The translations under genes were made by a program, and so were the position numbers. A stretch of 6,820 bases of DNA from Rikenellaceae bacterium. Its GTDB lineage: Bacteria; Bacteroidota; Bacteroidia; Bacteroidales; UBA932. This document shows, piece by piece, positions 5,951-6,820 of this stretch (its first letter is position 1; every line of letters starts with the position of its first letter). The stretch spans positions 1 to 6,820 of the forward strand of contig CAAGGO010000227.1 of assembly GCA_900769385.1 (NCBI GenBank), written 5' to 3'. A model generated the notes under the pieces. That model did not search any database, was not told the DNA's origin, and saw only the letters and a program-made list of their open reading frames with translations.

Positions 5951-6820
5951 ATGGGAAGTATGGAAACAATGAATAGACAACATGCCGTTATAGCAATGGC
6001 TAAAATAGGAAGATTGGTTAAACAACTTCGCTATTGGATTGATGCAGAAGCCGACTCGGATCTATACTTCGCAACTTTTGATGAAGACATAAGCCAATCT
6101 AATGAATGGGCTGACATCGTATATAAATATCTGAAAGAGAGTTCTTGTAAGATTGTTGCAGAAGAGTTTGATAGAATCGGTTCAATAGATGACATTGAGA
6201 AATATGTGAATAATAAGAATGGTAGATTGGATGCCAGATTACGTCCAAATCTTATATGTTTCATTAAAAAGATCCATAAGATTGAAGCCGTTGTAAGAAA
6301 AATCAAGGCTGAGAATAAAGGTGAATATCCTGATTTGATTCCGGCACTGGCAAACGAACGCACGGTCGATCTATTGCAGAGAGCCGTTGACGGAGGTCTT
6401 CTTGATGAGCATTATATGCCATTAGAAACCACCACTGGTTCACAACTCAGAGTAATTGCATATGCTATAGCTACCATTATGAAGTTTCCCAATAGATGTA
6501 AGTATGTCTATTTCGAGAGACAATGGAATAGAGCGAGTTATCGTGTAGGTGCTGTCCCCTTGGCTCAATCTGAACAAGGCAGAGTGAAACATGAGTATGC
6601 AATGAGTTTATATCCTGAAGCAGATTTTTCATCGCTCCTTCAGGTATCGAGTGACAATGACACGTTCTACTGTCCTTATCCAAAGCAACGAATCAAACGT
6701 ATGTACCTGGATTTAGTGGAAGGTGGATATATAGCTCACTATACGACATTGGAAGACTTTCAAGGGATATTTGATGCCAACAAGTTCGCCAAACCTGTTG
6801 AATGGATAAAAAGCCAAAGA
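5951..6820 (+). CDS. Hypothetical protein encoded directly after the integrase (partial)
   Basis: An open frame of 290 codons starts 3 bp after the integrase stop and runs off the right edge without a stop, so the C-terminus is missing. Further ATGs at 5960 and 5969 are alternative starts. I do not recognise the family with confidence. The visible part has no signal peptide or obvious membrane segment and looks soluble, helical and charged. A weak internal repeat is visible: residues 141-159 (V146, G148-G149, Y155, L158-E159) resemble 251-268 (V256, G258-G259, Y264, L267-E268). The second copy is followed by a short F-rich stretch and KPVEWIKSQ (281-289). From memory, similar GG...T.LE.F...KP..W tails occur in uncharacterised proteins of Bacteroidota mobile elements; this is not verified. 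The 3-bp spacing implies co-transcription with the integrase, so a role in excision, regulation or element maintenance is possible but not shown. Confidence 0.75.
   Translation, partial: MGSMETMNRQHAVIAMAKIGRLVKQLRYWIDAEADSDLYFATFDEDISQSNEWADIVYKYLKESSCKIVAEEFDRIGSIDDIEKYVNNKNGRLDARLRPNLICFIKKIHKIEAVVRKIKAENKGEYPDLIPALANERTVDLLQRAVDGGLLDEHYMPLETTTGSQLRVIAYAIATIMKFPNRCKYVYFERQWNRASYRVGAVPLAQSEQGRVKHEYAMSLYPEADFSSLLQVSSDNDTFYCPYPKQRIKRMYLDLVEGGYIAHYTTLEDFQGIFDANKFAKPVEWIKSQR

Larger units (their letters stand above)
4497..6820. mobile_element. Putative integrative element, integrase-proximal end (partial)
   Basis: A full-length tyrosine recombinase begins 270 bp after the mnmE stop, preceded by repeat-rich DNA and followed closely by an unrecognised gene. 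By eye the DNA from the integrase onward is richer in A+T, and AGA arginine codons are more frequent than in rlmD or mnmE, consistent with acquisition. Integration at the 3' end of mnmE (trmE/thdF) is established for Salmonella genomic island 1, so the locus is a plausible target. The left boundary is an estimate and the right end is not in the window. Whether the element is conjugative, mobilizable or a passive island cannot be told. Confidence 0.55.

Noticed and set aside
6031..6363. A 110-codon minus-strand open frame
   Set aside because: It is antisense to the long open frame that follows the integrase with 3-bp spacing; the plus-strand frame has the better context and is open through 290 codons.

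Overview
The window looks like a chromosomal segment of a gut- or rumen-type Bacteroidales (Bacteroidota). Four things point there: start codons follow A/T-rich leaders without Shine-Dalgarno sequences, promoter-like TAnnTTTG boxes occur upstream of genes, there is a secreted GH9 cellulase with an N-terminal Ig-like domain, and the tyrosine recombinase has the three-part layout of Bacteroidota integrative elements. No genus can be fixed from the sequence alone.

Layout. Positions 1-1163 (minus strand) hold the first 387 codons of an exported glycoside hydrolase family 9 enzyme whose 3' part lies beyond the left edge. A divergent intergenic region of about 120 bp separates it from a plus-strand housekeeping run: rlmD (23S rRNA m5U methyltransferase with its Fe-S cluster), a small zinc-ribbon PhnA/YjdM-type protein 23 bp later, and mnmE (tRNA wobble-uridine modification GTPase) 57 bp after that. 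All three are intact, and the run is mostly concerned with RNA modification.

Immediately after the mnmE stop the character changes. A 270-bp non-coding stretch (4514-4783) is dense in short repeats. It has copies of a TTTGCATSSG motif that also forms the last codons of mnmE, a long inverted repeat, and a cluster of five GTCCC boxes that can form competing hairpins. It also has a good Bacteroidota promoter match. An intact 387-aa tyrosine recombinase follows, and 3 bp after it an unrecognised gene that runs off the right edge. I read this as the integrase end of an integrative element inserted at or near the 3' end of mnmE. That is inference, because the other end of the element is outside the window.

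The parts most worth pursuing are the repeat-rich integrase leader, the possible attachment site overlapping the mnmE 3' end, and the unknown gene coupled to the integrase, which carries a weak internal repeat. No RNA genes, CRISPR arrays or clear intrinsic terminators were found.
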